Of a stretch of DNA of 64,000 nucleotides, positions 35,128-45,459 are shown piece by piece. The translations under genes were made by a program, and so were the position numbers. The stretch comes from Clostridium bowmanii (GTDB lineage: Bacteria; Bacillota; Clostridia; Clostridiales; Clostridiaceae). The notes under the pieces are model-generated. The model did no database searches. It was not told the DNA's origin and saw nothing but the letters and a program-made list of their open reading frames with translations. Position 1 is the stretch's first letter; each line of letters opens with the position of its first letter. Location: contig NZ_JAHLDL010000007.1 in assembly GCF_018861315.1 (NCBI RefSeq), positions 62,001-126,000 of the forward strand, read 5' to 3'.

Positions 35128-35952
35128 ATGGAGTTTAATATTGATTTCTCAAACATGAACTATAAGCAGATATGTAATTATGTGTTAAAAATTGAAAACG
35201 ATATCAATTATGTTGATAGAGATGCTATAATGAGAACACTCTTACGAGACCCTAGGAAAACTGTCCAAAAATTAGGAAGTAAAATGGTTAAAGATGGAGA
35301 GCTAAAAGAAAAAGAAATACAGAGAGTAAAGAGAATGTACGAATTTGACCGAAGCTTTGGAAACTATAAATATGTAGCTGGAGTTGACGAAGTAGGACGT
35401 GGGCCTTTAGCAGGGCCAATAGTAGCAGCGGCTGTAATATTAGATCTAAATGCATATGAGGAGAAGGATTTAATCCTAAGAGCTAACGATTCTAAAAAAT
35501 TATCAATAGCCGTAAGGAAAGAATTATCTCTAATTATAAAACAAAAAGCAATAGCTTATAAAATTTGTGCTATTGATAATAATAGAATTGATGAAAAGGG
35601 AGTTGGCTTTTGCAATAACCAAGTATTTTTAGATTGTTGTGAGGGGATTTCTATTGTGCCAGATTTAGTTTTATCTGACGGATATAAAATAAAAAACTTT
35701 TCGAATTTAAATGAGTTTGTAATAAAGGGAGATACTAAAAGTGTAAGTATAGCCTGTGCTTCCATAATTGCAAAGGTATATAGAGATGAACTGATGTTAC
35801 AGTATCATTACAAATACCCAAATTATGGTTTTGATAGGAATGTTGGGTATGGTACAGAAGAACATGTTCTTGCAATAAAAAAATATGGAACTACTTTAAT
35901 ACATAGAAATAGTTTTCTAAGGAATATTCTTGAAAATAACAATAATAATTAA
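35128..35952 (+). CDS. rnhB: Ribonuclease HII
   Basis: Removes ribonucleotides and RNA primers from DNA. 274 residues. An N-terminal extension of about 80 residues (usual in Firmicutes) precedes the catalytic VAGVDEVGRGPLAGPIVAAA with the DE metal ligands (about residues 87-106); LSDGYKI and ACASIIAKVYRDELM complete the active site. AAGGAG precedes the ATG. Confidence 0.96.
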   Translation: MEFNIDFSNMNYKQICNYVLKIENDINYVDRDAIMRTLLRDPRKTVQKLGSKMVKDGELKEKEIQRVKRMYEFDRSFGNYKYVAGVDEVGRGPLAGPIVAAAVILDLNAYEEKDLILRANDSKKLSIAVRKELSLIIKQKAIAYKICAIDNNRIDEKGVGFCNNQVFLDCCEGISIVPDLVLSDGYKIKNFSNLNEFVIKGDTKSVSIACASIIAKVYRDELMLQYHYKYPNYGFDRNVGYGTEEHVLAIKKYGTTLIHRNSFLRNILENNNNN

Positions 35953-36022
35953 TAAAAAATTTACAATCATACTTTATAGTTTATATAGGTACATTTACGT
36001 TTTTGTTTCATATGCCTAAAAG

Positions 36023-36391
36023 TTATAACTGAAAAGCATCCTGGATATGATTAACTAAAAAATCATTATTATCACCATTTAGGGTGACTTCCATAACATC
36101 AAATCTAAAATTGAAGTTAGTAATATTTTTGTACAAAATATATACCTGAGCTGTTTTATAAATTTTCTTCTGCTTAGAAAATACAACTGATTCAGCTGGT
36201 ATTCCAAACTTTGTTCCATATCTAGTTTTCACTTCTATAAAACAAATATAACCATTTTCTAGTGCTATTATATCTATTTCACCACATTTACATTTGAAAT
36301 TCACTTCTAAAATTTTATAGCCTAAATTTTTAAGATAATTTTTTGATATTTGTTCACCAAGTGCTCCAATATCTTTATTGAAAGACTTCAT
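36023..36391 (-). CDS. YraN/UPF0102 family nuclease-like protein
   Basis: A 122-residue protein with the restriction-endonuclease-like fold typical of UPF0102. The signature is GALGEQISKNYLKNLGY near the N-terminus, then CGEIDIIALENG and CFIEVKTRYGTKFG (the D-E-x-K metal site). The function is not established; it is often next to rnhB and dprA, suggesting DNA processing. It is unusual here only in lying on the opposite strand to its neighbours. Confidence 0.9.
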   Translation of the reverse strand: MKSFNKDIGALGEQISKNYLKNLGYKILEVNFKCKCGEIDIIALENGYICFIEVKTRYGTKFGIPAESVVFSKQKKIYKTAQVYILYKNITNFNFRFDVMEVTLNGDNNDFLVNHIQDAFQL

Positions 36392-36501
36392 GTAATAACC
36401 TCATTCCATAATTTTATTGTGTATTAATATTAAATTATAAAAAAATAAAAAGCAACATATTGTTTATAAATAATGCTATTAAAAGAAAAAGCATTAAAAA
36501 T

Positions 36502-36543
36502 AAGCGGTTAGTAACTGTCAATATGACAAGTTATTAACCGCTT
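36502..36543 (-). terminator. Strong hairpin, terminator on the minus strand
   Basis: Arms 36502-36516 and 36529-36543 form 15 pairs (one G-U), continued by GTC/GAC inside with a single bulged A. On the minus strand it is followed by ATTTTTAATGC. It directly follows the end of the minus-strand remnant at 36554. Confidence 0.7.
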
Positions 36544-36553
36544 AACTTAATAG

Positions 36554-36685
36554 TTATTCAAAGAAACTTTCATCAACATAAAGCAGTCGTATTATTTTAA
36601 CCTTTCCATTTTTCTTCATAACTAGGGTTAGCATATAATTTGTAATATATCTTAAATAGTTACACAACAATAGGTACCCTGTAAT
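36554..36685 (-). pseudogene. Possible 3' remnant of a decayed gene
   Basis: On the minus strand, frame open from 36685 to the stop at 36554-36556. It encodes about 43 residues ending KKNGKVKIIRLLYVDESFFE before TAA. The only internal ATGs (36632-36634 and further inside) lack ribosome sites, so this is probably the tail of a lost gene whose terminator (36502-36543) survives. The family is not recognised. It could alternatively be chance. Confidence 0.3.
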
Positions 36686-36789
36686 TCACTGCTAAGTTTA
36701 TAAATGTAAATTTATTTTAATTTAAAGTTTACAGTGAATTATTTTGTCAATAATTATGTAATGAGAAATAATAAGGGTAAGGTGATTAT

Positions 36790-38313
36790 ATGGCAATACA
36801 AATTATGTCTGCTGCATTTACAGGAATTAAAGGGGTTATAGTTACAGTGGAAATTGATATTACTCGCGGGCTACCAGCTTTAAATATTGTAGGCCTTGCG
36901 GATGTCTCAGTTAAAGAATCAAAAGAACGAGTTCGTTCTGCAATACTAAATTCTGGGTTTGATTTTCCGGTAAATAGAATAACTATAAATTTAGCACCAG
37001 CGGATTTGAAAAAAGAAGGATCTCTATTTGATTTACCTATAGCTATAGGCATATTACTAGCAACTAAACAATTAATCGTGAGTGACATTAATGATTATCT
37101 TTTTATCGGGGAATTATCACTATCTGGTAAATTGAAAAAGGTTAGAGGGTCATTACCTGTGGTTATGGAAGGAATAGAAAATAAAATTGAAAAATTCATA
37201 GTCCCAACGAACAATGCAAGGGAATGTAGTCTTGTTAAATCTGCGAAGATATTTCCTCTAGATGATTTAAATCAAGTTGTGAATTTTTTAAATTATAAAG
37301 ACTTATTGCCTTATCAGCAAAACATTGATGTGGAGATATTAATTAATGAAGAGTTAGATTATGAGGATGTTATGGGTCAAGAAAGTTCAAAACGTGCAAT
37401 TGAAGTAGCAGCTGCAGGTGGGCATAATCTTCTTATGTATGGGCCGCCAGGTTGTGGAAAATCAATGATGGCTAAGAGAATTCCTACTATTTTACCGTCA
37501 TTAAGTCAGGAAGAATCACTAGAGGTTACTAAAATTTACAGTGTTTCTGGAAAGCTTGAAGGCATTGGTGGAATTATTTTGCAAAGACCTTTTAGAAGTC
37601 CACATCATACTATTTCACGAATTGCACTAGTTGGGGGTGGAAATAAAATAGTACCTGGAGAAATCTCTTTAGCACATAAGGGAGTATTGTTTTTAGATGA
37701 GATATTAGAATTTAAAAAAGATGTAATTGAAATATTAAGGCAGCCCTTAGAGGAAAGAAAAATAAGTATTTCAAGAATTAATGGAACCGTAGAATATCCA
37801 TCAAACTTTATGTTTGTGAGTGCTTTAAATCCTTGTCCTTGCGGGTACTATGGATCTTATGAAAAGCAATGTAGTTGTAGTGACTATGAAAGGCGGAGGT
37901 ATTTAAGCAAATTATCGGCTCCGCTACTAGACCGTATTGATATTTTTACAGCAGTAAATTTGTTGCCTTACAATAAAATAATTAGTGTAGCAAATAGCGA
38001 AAAATCTGTGGTTATTAAAGGACGAGTAGAAGCAGCAAGAAATATTCAAGAAAAAAGATTTAGTCAAGAAAAAATTCATTGTAATGCAGAGATGAGTCAA
38101 AAGCAAATAAAAAGGTATTGTCGTTTAGAGAACGATGTCAGTAAAATCATGGAGCTTATTTATGATAAATTTAATCTAAGCACAAGAGCTTATTCTAGGA
38201 TACTTAAGGTAGCTAGGACAATTGCTGACTTAGATGGAAATGAAAATATTTCAGATAAACATATAATTGAAGCTATGCAGTATAGAAAATTTATAGATGA
38301 AAAGATAATTTAA
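36790..38313 (+). CDS. comM: ComM/YifB family Mg chelatase-like ATPase
   Basis: AAA+ hexameric helicase that in naturally competent bacteria promotes branch migration during transformation. 507 residues. N-terminal Lon-protease-like fold (IDITRGLPALNIVGLADVSV region), Walker A GPPGCGKSMMAKRIP (about 218-232), FRSPHHTISR, Walker B GVLFLDEILEF, and a cysteine-containing NPCPCGYYGSYEKQCSCSD insert. AAGGTGAT precedes the ATG. Followed closely by dprA, a competence partner. Confidence 0.94.
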   Translation: MAIQIMSAAFTGIKGVIVTVEIDITRGLPALNIVGLADVSVKESKERVRSAILNSGFDFPVNRITINLAPADLKKEGSLFDLPIAIGILLATKQLIVSDINDYLFIGELSLSGKLKKVRGSLPVVMEGIENKIEKFIVPTNNARECSLVKSAKIFPLDDLNQVVNFLNYKDLLPYQQNIDVEILINEELDYEDVMGQESSKRAIEVAAAGGHNLLMYGPPGCGKSMMAKRIPTILPSLSQEESLEVTKIYSVSGKLEGIGGIILQRPFRSPHHTISRIALVGGGNKIVPGEISLAHKGVLFLDEILEFKKDVIEILRQPLEERKISISRINGTVEYPSNFMFVSALNPCPCGYYGSYEKQCSCSDYERRRYLSKLSAPLLDRIDIFTAVNLLPYNKIISVANSEKSVVIKGRVEAARNIQEKRFSQEKIHCNAEMSQKQIKRYCRLENDVSKIMELIYDKFNLSTRAYSRILKVARTIADLDGNENISDKHIIEAMQYRKFIDEKII

Positions 38314-38348
38314 TAAAAAAAATAAGGCAGTGGAGGTATAGTTAAGCA

Positions 38349-39431
38349 ATGAATGATTATGATATATGGTTTTCACTCGTAAAATTATCACCTAAAATCA
38401 AATTAAAGTTAATAAATGATTTCCATAATACAGAGAAGATATGGTATTATGGTGTACATAGTAAAAAAACAGAATATTTAAAAAAAGCACTAATTGATGT
38501 ATTGGCAAGTGCATGGAATGAAAGTGAGATTGATAATGTAAAAAGGAACTTAGAAATTAATGAAATAAAATCGATTGCTTATTTTGAGGACAAATATCCT
38601 AAAAAATTAAAAAACTATGATGACGCACCCTTTATATTATTTTATAAAGGGAACATAATGCCATTAAATGAGGGATATAATATCTCCATAGTAGGATCCA
38701 GAAAGTGTTCAAATTATGGTAAAGATGTTACAAAAATTATATGCAGAGATTTATGTGCTAATAATATTAATATCATTAGTGGGATGGCTAAGGGGATTGA
38801 TTCCTTTGCCCATGAAAGTTGCCTAGATAATGAAGGGTATACTTGTGCAGTTTTAGGTTCTGGGCTGGATATAGTATACCCTAAAGAGAACCTTAAAATT
38901 TTTAAAAAAATAGTCGAAAGTGGTTGTGTTATATCAGAATTTTTACCAGGAACACCACCATATGCTCACAATTTTCCTTTAAGAAATAGAATAATAAGTG
39001 CACTAAGTGATATTATTATTGTAATAGAGGCAGGAGAAAAAAGTGGATCCTTAATTACTGCAAATTTAGCACTTGAACAAGGAAAGGATGTAATGGCTGT
39101 TCCAGGTTCTATATTTTCAAATGAAAGTAAAGGAACAAATAAATTAATTAAAGATGGAGCATTCCCTCTGACTTGCGTTAGTGATATATTTAATTTAATG
39201 GGAGTTGAAATTAGAAATGAAAATAAAGCAACTATAAGATCTTTTAACAGTGAGATTCACAAAGGTTTATATAGCATTATAAATGATAGTCCACTACATA
39301 TTAATGATATTATTAGAGTAACTAACATTGACATAAAACAATTATATGAGGTATTATTTGAAATGCAGATTAAAAATGAAGTGCTATGTTTATCAGGAAA
39401 CTATTATGTAAGAGTAAATAACAAAATATAA
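38349..39431 (+). CDS. dprA: DNA processing protein DprA
   Basis: Loads RecA on incoming single-stranded DNA in transformation. 360 residues. The Rossmann-like domain shows IVGSRKCSNYGKDV (about 116-129), ISGMAKGIDSFAH, AVLGSGLDIVYPKEN, SEFLPGTPPYAHNFPLRNR and GSLITANLALEQGKDV. A C-terminal winged-helix-like tail follows. GGAGG is 12 bases before the ATG, rather far. Confidence 0.95.
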   Translation: MNDYDIWFSLVKLSPKIKLKLINDFHNTEKIWYYGVHSKKTEYLKKALIDVLASAWNESEIDNVKRNLEINEIKSIAYFEDKYPKKLKNYDDAPFILFYKGNIMPLNEGYNISIVGSRKCSNYGKDVTKIICRDLCANNINIISGMAKGIDSFAHESCLDNEGYTCAVLGSGLDIVYPKENLKIFKKIVESGCVISEFLPGTPPYAHNFPLRNRIISALSDIIIVIEAGEKSGSLITANLALEQGKDVMAVPGSIFSNESKGTNKLIKDGAFPLTCVSDIFNLMGVEIRNENKATIRSFNSEIHKGLYSIINDSPLHINDIIRVTNIDIKQLYEVLFEMQIKNEVLCLSGNYYVRVNNKI

Positions 39432-39478
39432 GTAAGATATAATAACTGTATTAGAAATACATTGATGGAGGGGATAAG

Positions 39479-41578
39479 ATGGGACAAAAACTTGTTATAG
39501 TTGAGTCACCAGCAAAAGCTAAAACTATAAAAAAATATTTAGGAAAAAATTTTGTAGTAGAAGCGTCCATGGGACATGTTAGAGATTTACCAAAAAGTCA
39601 ATTGGGGGTTGATATAGAAAATAACTATCAACCTAAATATATAACTATCCGTGGCAAGGGTGAACTCCTTGATAAATTAAGAAAAGAAGCAAAAAAAAGT
39701 GATAAAGTTTATTTGGCAACTGACCCTGATAGAGAAGGGGAAGCGATAGCTTGGCATTTGGCGAAAGCCTTGAAAATAGATGAAAATGATAAGTGTAGGA
39801 TAGAATTTAATGAGATAACTAAGACGGCTGTTAAAAATGCCATAAAATCTCCAAGAGTAATAAATGCACCTCTTGTGGATGCTCAACAAGCAAGACGCAT
39901 ACTAGATAGATTGGTGGGGTATGAAATTAGTCCTATACTTTGGAGAAAAGTTAAATGGGGACTTAGTGCCGGAAGGGTTCAATCAGTTACACTTAAAATA
40001 ATCTGCGACAGACAAAAGGAAATTGAAAAATTCATAACTAAAGAATATTGGACAGTAGAATGTCAGCTACACAAAGATGGAGAGACACATAATTTAGATG
40101 TTAAATTAACTTCAAAGAATGGAAAAAAAATCGAGATAAATTCTAAAGAAGAAAGTGATGATATAATTAGTTCACTTAATGAAAAGGAATTTGTTGTACG
40201 AAAAATAAAGAAAGCTTCAAAAAGCAAAAATCCACTTCCACCATTTATAACAAGTACACTTCAGCAAGATGCTTATAGAAAACTTAACTTTGCAACTAAA
40301 AGAACTATGTCTATAGCACAACAATTATATGAAGGTATAGAAATAGAGGGACATGGAATAATAGGATTAATCACTTATATGAGGACTGATTCTACTAGAA
40401 TATCTGAAGAAGCTCAAGGCAATGCAAAGGAGTTTATTGTAAATAAATATGGTGAGAAGTATTATCCTGAAACTCCTAGAATATTTAAAAGTAAAAAAAA
40501 TATTCAGGATGCTCATGAAGCTATTAGACCATCAAATATTGAAATAACACCAGAGATAGCAAAAAAGACTCTTAAAGCGCCACAATATAAATTATATACT
40601 CTCATTTGGAATAGGTATGTGGCAAGTCAAATGGAGGCATGTTTACTTCACACTATATCTATGGATATAGAAAATGGAGATTATTTACTTAAGGCATCTG
40701 GCTCTAAAGTAGTCTTCGACGGATTTAGAAAAATTTATAATGAAGATCTAGAAGAAGAAGAAAACAATTTAAAACTTCCAGAACTTACGGAAGGAGATAT
40801 TTTAAGCAGTGAAAAAACTGAGGGGAAACAGCATTTTACGTTGCCACCTGCAAGATTTTCTGAGGCATCTCTTGTTAAAACATTAGAAGAGAATGGTATA
40901 GGAAGACCTAGTACCTATGCACCAATTATTACAACACTTCTTAGCAGAAAATATGTAGAAAAGGACAACAAAACTTTAGAGGTAACAGAACTTGGTAATA
41001 TAGTAAATAATATTGTCAGTGAATACTTCAAGCAAATAGTGGATATTGAGTTTACAGCACAAATGGAGAATAATTTAGATACTATAGAAGAAGGACAAGA
41101 AAAGTGGGAAAATATAGTGGATATTTTCTTTACACCCTTAAAAAAAGATATTGAAATTGCGGAGAAAGAGATAGCTAAAATTACTATTGAAGATGAAGTT
41201 ACAGAGGTAGAATGCGATAAATGTGGTAAGTTCATGGTAATAAAACATGGAAGATTTGGTGATTTCTTAGCATGTCCTGGATATCCAGAGTGTAAAAATA
41301 CAAAAGCAATTACTAAAGAACTTGAAGTTCCTTGTCCGAAATGTGGTGGTAAAATTTTAGAAAGAAGAAGTAAAAAAGGTACAAAATTTTACGGTTGCAG
41401 TAATTATCCAGAATGTGATTTTGTAAGTTGGTTTGAACCCACTGAAATAAAATGCTCTGTGTGTGGTACATATATGGTAAAAAGGTATAGTAAAACTAAA
41501 GGTGATTTTATGGAGTGTTCTAATAAAGAATGTAAAAATAAAGAATATAAAGCAGAGGAAAATAACGAAGAAAAGTAA
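39479..41578 (+). CDS. topA: DNA topoisomerase I
   Basis: Type IA topoisomerase relaxing negative supercoils. 699 residues. TOPRIM domain with VIVESPAKAKTIKKYLG (N-terminus) and DPDREGEAIAWHL (about 82-94), catalytic tyrosine in GLITYMRTDSTRIS (about Tyr300), and three C-terminal zinc ribbons starting near residue 579 (CDKCGKFM, CPKCGGKI, CSVCGTYM). GGAGGGG precedes the ATG. Standard order dprA-topA-codY. Confidence 0.97.
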   Translation: MGQKLVIVESPAKAKTIKKYLGKNFVVEASMGHVRDLPKSQLGVDIENNYQPKYITIRGKGELLDKLRKEAKKSDKVYLATDPDREGEAIAWHLAKALKIDENDKCRIEFNEITKTAVKNAIKSPRVINAPLVDAQQARRILDRLVGYEISPILWRKVKWGLSAGRVQSVTLKIICDRQKEIEKFITKEYWTVECQLHKDGETHNLDVKLTSKNGKKIEINSKEESDDIISSLNEKEFVVRKIKKASKSKNPLPPFITSTLQQDAYRKLNFATKRTMSIAQQLYEGIEIEGHGIIGLITYMRTDSTRISEEAQGNAKEFIVNKYGEKYYPETPRIFKSKKNIQDAHEAIRPSNIEITPEIAKKTLKAPQYKLYTLIWNRYVASQMEACLLHTISMDIENGDYLLKASGSKVVFDGFRKIYNEDLEEEENNLKLPELTEGDILSSEKTEGKQHFTLPPARFSEASLVKTLEENGIGRPSTYAPIITTLLSRKYVEKDNKTLEVTELGNIVNNIVSEYFKQIVDIEFTAQMENNLDTIEEGQEKWENIVDIFFTPLKKDIEIAEKEIAKITIEDEVTEVECDKCGKFMVIKHGRFGDFLACPGYPECKNTKAITKELEVPCPKCGGKILERRSKKGTKFYGCSNYPECDFVSWFEPTEIKCSVCGTYMVKRYSKTKGDFMECSNKECKNKEYKAEENNEEK

Positions 41579-41709
41579 AATTAGTATAAAACTTCAAATG
41601 ATTAACTAATGAATAATAAATAATATGTCGAAACTTATTAGAAAACTGTTGTTATAGAATGAGTGTTGTGATATTATTAATTAGAGAAGGAACGATTCTA
41701 AAAATTTGA

Positions 41710-41724
41710 AATATTTTGAATTTT
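41710..41724 (+). promoter_or_regulatory. Weak CodY-box-like sequence upstream of codY
   Basis: AATATTTTGAATTTT agrees with the CodY box AATTTTCWGAAAATT at 11 of 15 positions. In so AT-rich a region this may be chance. A possible promoter (TTGCTT 41754-41759, TAATAT 41776-41781, 16-base spacer) follows. Confidence 0.2.
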
Positions 41725-41817
41725 ATTTATTCTGAAGTACCTCTTGAAAAAAGTTGCTTTACGAATAGGCTTAAATAATATAGATTGTGTTTTATAACAT
41801 AAACGAGGAGGAATATT

Positions 41818-42591
41818 GTGTCATTATTAGCTAAAACAAGAATGTTGAACAAAATATTACAAAAATCAGGAACAGAGCCTGTAGTTTTTGATGATATTTG
41901 TAATTTGTTAAGTGAAGTATTGCAATGTAATGTGTATATTGTTAGCAGAAGAGGAAAAATATTAGGTTATAATTTATCAAGTGGATTTGAATGCGATATC
42001 GTAAAAGATGAAATTATAAAAAACATGAGATTCCCAGAAGAATATAATAATAGTTTGCTTAATATTAATGAAACAAAAGAAAATCTTACCAATAAAAACA
42101 TTTGTGTATTCCAAGATAATAAGGCTTGTGAAATAGATAATAAAATAACTACTATTGTACCAATAAACGGAAATAGAGAAAGATTAGGAACATTATTACT
42201 TGCAAGATTTGATAAAGATTTTACAGATGATGATTTAGTCTTAGTTGAATATAGTGCTACTATAGTTGGTCTTGAAATTTTAAGATCTAAAAATGATTTG
42301 ATAGAAGAGGAAGCAAGAAAGAAAGCGGTAGTGCAACTTGCTATTGGGACACTATCATATTCAGAACTTGAAGCAGTACAACATATTTTCAATGAATTAG
42401 ATGGTACTGAGGGATTACTTGTAGCATCTAGAATAGCAGATAAAGTTGGAATAACAAGGTCTGTTATAGTCAATGCACTTAGAAAATTTGAAAGCGCAGG
42501 AGTAATAGAATCTAGATCACTTGGAATGAAGGGTACTCATATTAAAATATTGAATGAGAAGCTCCTTGATGAACTTAAAAAAATAAAATAA
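41818..42591 (+). CDS. codY: Global transcriptional regulator CodY
   Basis: GTP- and branched-chain-amino-acid-sensing repressor of stationary-phase genes. 257 residues from a GTG start with GAGGAGG. N-terminal GAF ligand domain ([18 protein letters not shown]) and C-terminal winged helix with [20 protein letters not shown] (about residues 200-219) and the [12 protein letters not shown] end. Confidence 0.97.
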   Translation: MSLLAKTRMLNKILQKSGTEPVVFDDICNLLSEVLQCNVYIVSRRGKILGYNLSSGFECDIVKDEIIKNMRFPEEYNNSLLNINETKENLTNKNICVFQDNKACEIDNKITTIVPINGNRERLGTLLLARFDKDFTDDDLVLVEYSATIVGLEILRSKNDLIEEEARKKAVVQLAIGTLSYSELEAVQHIFNELDGTEGLLVASRIADKVGITRSVIVNALRKFESAGVIESRSLGMKGTHIKILNEKLLDELKKIK

Positions 42592-42636
42592 AATAGATTG
42601 AGTCGGAGAAATGTTTCTCTGACTCAATCTATTTTA
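42590..42636 (+). terminator. Terminator after codY
   Basis: A 22-bp stem with one G-U pair (42590-42611 and about 42614-42635), a very small loop and flanking A/T runs. It overlaps the codY stop. Confidence 0.9.
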
Positions 42637-42730
42637 AATTTATAAAGTATAAATATGTAATAAATGAGAATATTAATAAATGTGAGTTTAATTAAATTTT
42701 TCAAAAGACTTTAATTTATTAAAAAATTTA

Positions 42731-42745
42731 GTTTTACTGAAAATT
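42731..42745 (+). promoter_or_regulatory. Candidate CodY box upstream of the rpsB promoter
   Basis: GTTTTACTGAAAATT matches 12 of 15 positions of the CodY box. It overlaps the 12-base palindrome TGAAAATTTTCA (42738-42749), which directly abuts the -35 element. Binding is inference. Confidence 0.35.
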
Positions 42746-42749
42746 TTCA

Positions 42750-42778
42750 TTGAATACATAAGTATCATGTGATACAAT
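42750..42778 (+). promoter_or_regulatory. Promoter of rpsB
   Basis: TTGAAT (42750-42755) and TACAAT (42773-42778) with 17-base spacing. The transcript would have a leader of about 100 bases. Confidence 0.8.
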
Positions 42779-42784
42779 AAATTC

Positions 42785-42883
42785 GTAAGAAAATACACAC
42801 ATTGCTTAATTATGGAAGGGTGCCAATATTGGTCTTCAATAAGATGATGGTAATGGAGGTAAAAACCAGGGAGGTTATTATTA
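42785..42883 (+). promoter_or_regulatory. rpsB leader with hairpin
   Basis: Contains GAAGGGTGCCAA TATTGG TCTTC, in which GAAG/CTTC and CCAA/TTGG pair (about 42815-42837). A possible autoregulatory leader for S2; I do not recognise a named family for Firmicutes. A GGGAGG ribosome site follows. Confidence 0.4.
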
Positions 42884-43585
42884 ATGGCAGTTATTTCAAT
42901 GAAACAATTATTAGAAGCGGGTGTTCATTTTGGACATCAAACTAGAAGATGGAACCCTAAAATGGCTCCGTACATATTTACAGAAAGAAACGGTATATAC
43001 ATTATCGATTTACAAAAAACAGTTAGAAAAATCGATGACGCATATGATTTTATTAAATCTGTATCTGAAGAAGGCAAGGATGTTTTATTTGTAGGAACAA
43101 AAAAACAAGCTCAAGAAGCTATTAAATTTGAAGCTATAAGATCAGGAATGCATTTTGTAAACAATAGATGGCTCGGCGGAATGCTAACGAACTTTAAAAC
43201 AATCAAAACAAGAATAGCAAGATTAGAAGCATTATACAAAATGGAAGAAGATGGAACTTTCGAAGTTCTTCCTAAAAAAGAAGTTAGTCACCTTCTAAAT
43301 GAAAGAGAAAAACTAGAAAAGAATTTAGGCGGAATTAGAAGCATGGATGCAAACAAAATTGGAGCTCTATTCATTGTAGACCCAAGAAAAGAAAAAAATG
43401 CAATTTCTGAAGCTAAAATTCTTGGAATTCCTGTAGTAGCAATAGTTGACACAAACTGTGATCCAGATGAAGTTGATTATGTAATTCCAGGTAATGATGA
43501 TGCTATAAGAGCAGTTAAATTAATAACTGAAAGATTAGCTGATGCTATTATTGAAGGAAGACAGGGCGAACAATTAGCTGAATAA
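42884..43585 (+). CDS. rpsB: 30S ribosomal protein S2
   Basis: Small-subunit protein, 233 residues. Diagnostic segments: [37 protein letters not shown] and the [19 protein letters not shown] region. It leads the rpsB-tsf-pyrH-frr translation run. Confidence 0.98.
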   Translation: MAVISMKQLLEAGVHFGHQTRRWNPKMAPYIFTERNGIYIIDLQKTVRKIDDAYDFIKSVSEEGKDVLFVGTKKQAQEAIKFEAIRSGMHFVNNRWLGGMLTNFKTIKTRIARLEALYKMEEDGTFEVLPKKEVSHLLNEREKLEKNLGGIRSMDANKIGALFIVDPRKEKNAISEAKILGIPVVAIVDTNCDPDEVDYVIPGNDDAIRAVKLITERLADAIIEGRQGEQLAE

Positions 43586-43635
43586 TAGTAACTATATTTA
43601 TCTAATAAGAATAGTAACTAGATTTATCTAATAAC
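43584..43635. repeat. 26-bp tandem duplication after rpsB
   Basis: Copies at 43584-43609 and 43610-43635 differ at two positions (unit begins AATAGTAACTA and ends TCTAATAA plus one base). The first copy starts within the rpsB stop codon region. Confidence 0.9.
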
Positions 43636-43660
43636 ATAATTATTGATACAACAGTTGGGG

Positions 43661-43695
43661 GGTAGGTGGAAGTTAATTCTTTCATTTACCTTTTA
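43661..43695 (+). terminator. Attenuator-like hairpin between rpsB and tsf
   Basis: GGTAGGTGGAAG (43661-43672) pairs with CTTTCATTTACC (43679-43690) through 12 pairs including three G-U, loop TTAATT, followed by TTTT. A partial terminator that could lower tsf expression relative to rpsB. Confidence 0.6.
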
Positions 43696-43723
43696 AGTTA
43701 GATAGGAATAGGAGGAAATAATA

Positions 43724-44644
43724 ATGATTACTGCAAGTATGGTTAAAGATTTAAGAGAAAGAACTGGAGCCGGAATGATGGATTGTAAAAGAGCTCTAAG
43801 TGAAACAGATGGTGATATAGATAAAGCAATTGAGCTTTTAAGAGAAAAAGGGTTGGCAGCTGCTGCTAAAAAATCTGGAAGAATAGCTGCAGAGGGATTA
43901 GTATGCACATATATTTCAGAAGATATGAAGGTTGGATCCCTTGTAGAAGTTAACTGCGAGACAGATTTTGTTGCTGATAACGAAGGTTTCGTTACATTAG
44001 CTAAAAACATAGCAATGCAAGGTGCACAAACTACTTCAACTACTATTGATGAATTCGTTTCTGAGAAATACATAGCTAATGAAGATATTACCATTAGTGA
44101 TGCTGTTACAGAATTAATAACCAAATTGGGTGAGAACATGTCTGTAAGAAGATTTCAAAAGTTCTCTATTGAAAATGGTATAGTTCAAAGCTATATTCAT
44201 GGTGGTGGAAGAATAGGTGTTTTGGTAGAACTCGCTTGTGATAAACAAGATGATGTATTAAGTCAGATAGCGAAAGATGTTGCAATGCAAATCGCAGCTG
44301 CTAGTCCACTATTCTTAGATAACACATGTGTTGATAATGAAACTTTAGAAAAAGAAAAAGAAATATATAGAGTTCAAGCATTAAATGAAGGAAAACCAGA
44401 AAAAATTGTTGAAAAAATGGTTATGGGAAGAGTAAATAAATATTATAAAGAAGTTTGTCTTCTCGAACAAATTTGGGTTAAAAACTCTGACTATACTATT
44501 ACAAAATATCTGGAGGAAGAATCTCAAAAACTTGGTGCAGAAATAAAAATAACAAGATTTGTAAGATTTGAAAGAGGAGAAGGCATAGAAAAGAAGGAAG
44601 AAAACTTTGCTGAAGAAGTTCAAAGACAAGTGCAAGGTAAATAA
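43724..44644 (+). CDS. tsf: Elongation factor Ts
   Basis: Guanine-nucleotide exchange factor of EF-Tu. 306 residues. N-terminal UBA-like [20 protein letters not shown], then [15 protein letters not shown] (about 71-85) and [16 protein letters not shown]-type core. TAGGAGG precedes the ATG. Followed by a terminator before pyrH. Confidence 0.97.
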   Translation: MITASMVKDLRERTGAGMMDCKRALSETDGDIDKAIELLREKGLAAAAKKSGRIAAEGLVCTYISEDMKVGSLVEVNCETDFVADNEGFVTLAKNIAMQGAQTTSTTIDEFVSEKYIANEDITISDAVTELITKLGENMSVRRFQKFSIENGIVQSYIHGGGRIGVLVELACDKQDDVLSQIAKDVAMQIAAASPLFLDNTCVDNETLEKEKEIYRVQALNEGKPEKIVEKMVMGRVNKYYKEVCLLEQIWVKNSDYTITKYLEEESQKLGAEIKITRFVRFERGEGIEKKEENFAEEVQRQVQGK

Positions 44645-44650
44645 AAATTA

Positions 44651-44678
44651 GAGGGGACACTGCGTGTTCTCTTTTTTA
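44651..44678 (+). terminator. Terminator after tsf
   Basis: GAGGGGACAC (44651-44660) pairs with GTGTTCTCTT (44664-44673), with G-U pairs and loop TGC, followed by T residues. Confidence 0.75.
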
Positions 44679-44679
44679 A

Positions 44680-45444
<765 letters not shown>

Positions 45445-45459
45445 TATGGAGGGAATTCT

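Larger units (their letters stand above)
36392..36789. other. Intergenic region with hairpin and coding remnant
   Basis: About 400 bases between yraN and comM. It holds a strong terminator-like hairpin (36502-36543) and, on the minus strand, a short coding-like stretch (36554-36685). The rest is AT-rich without recognised genes. Confidence 0.7.
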
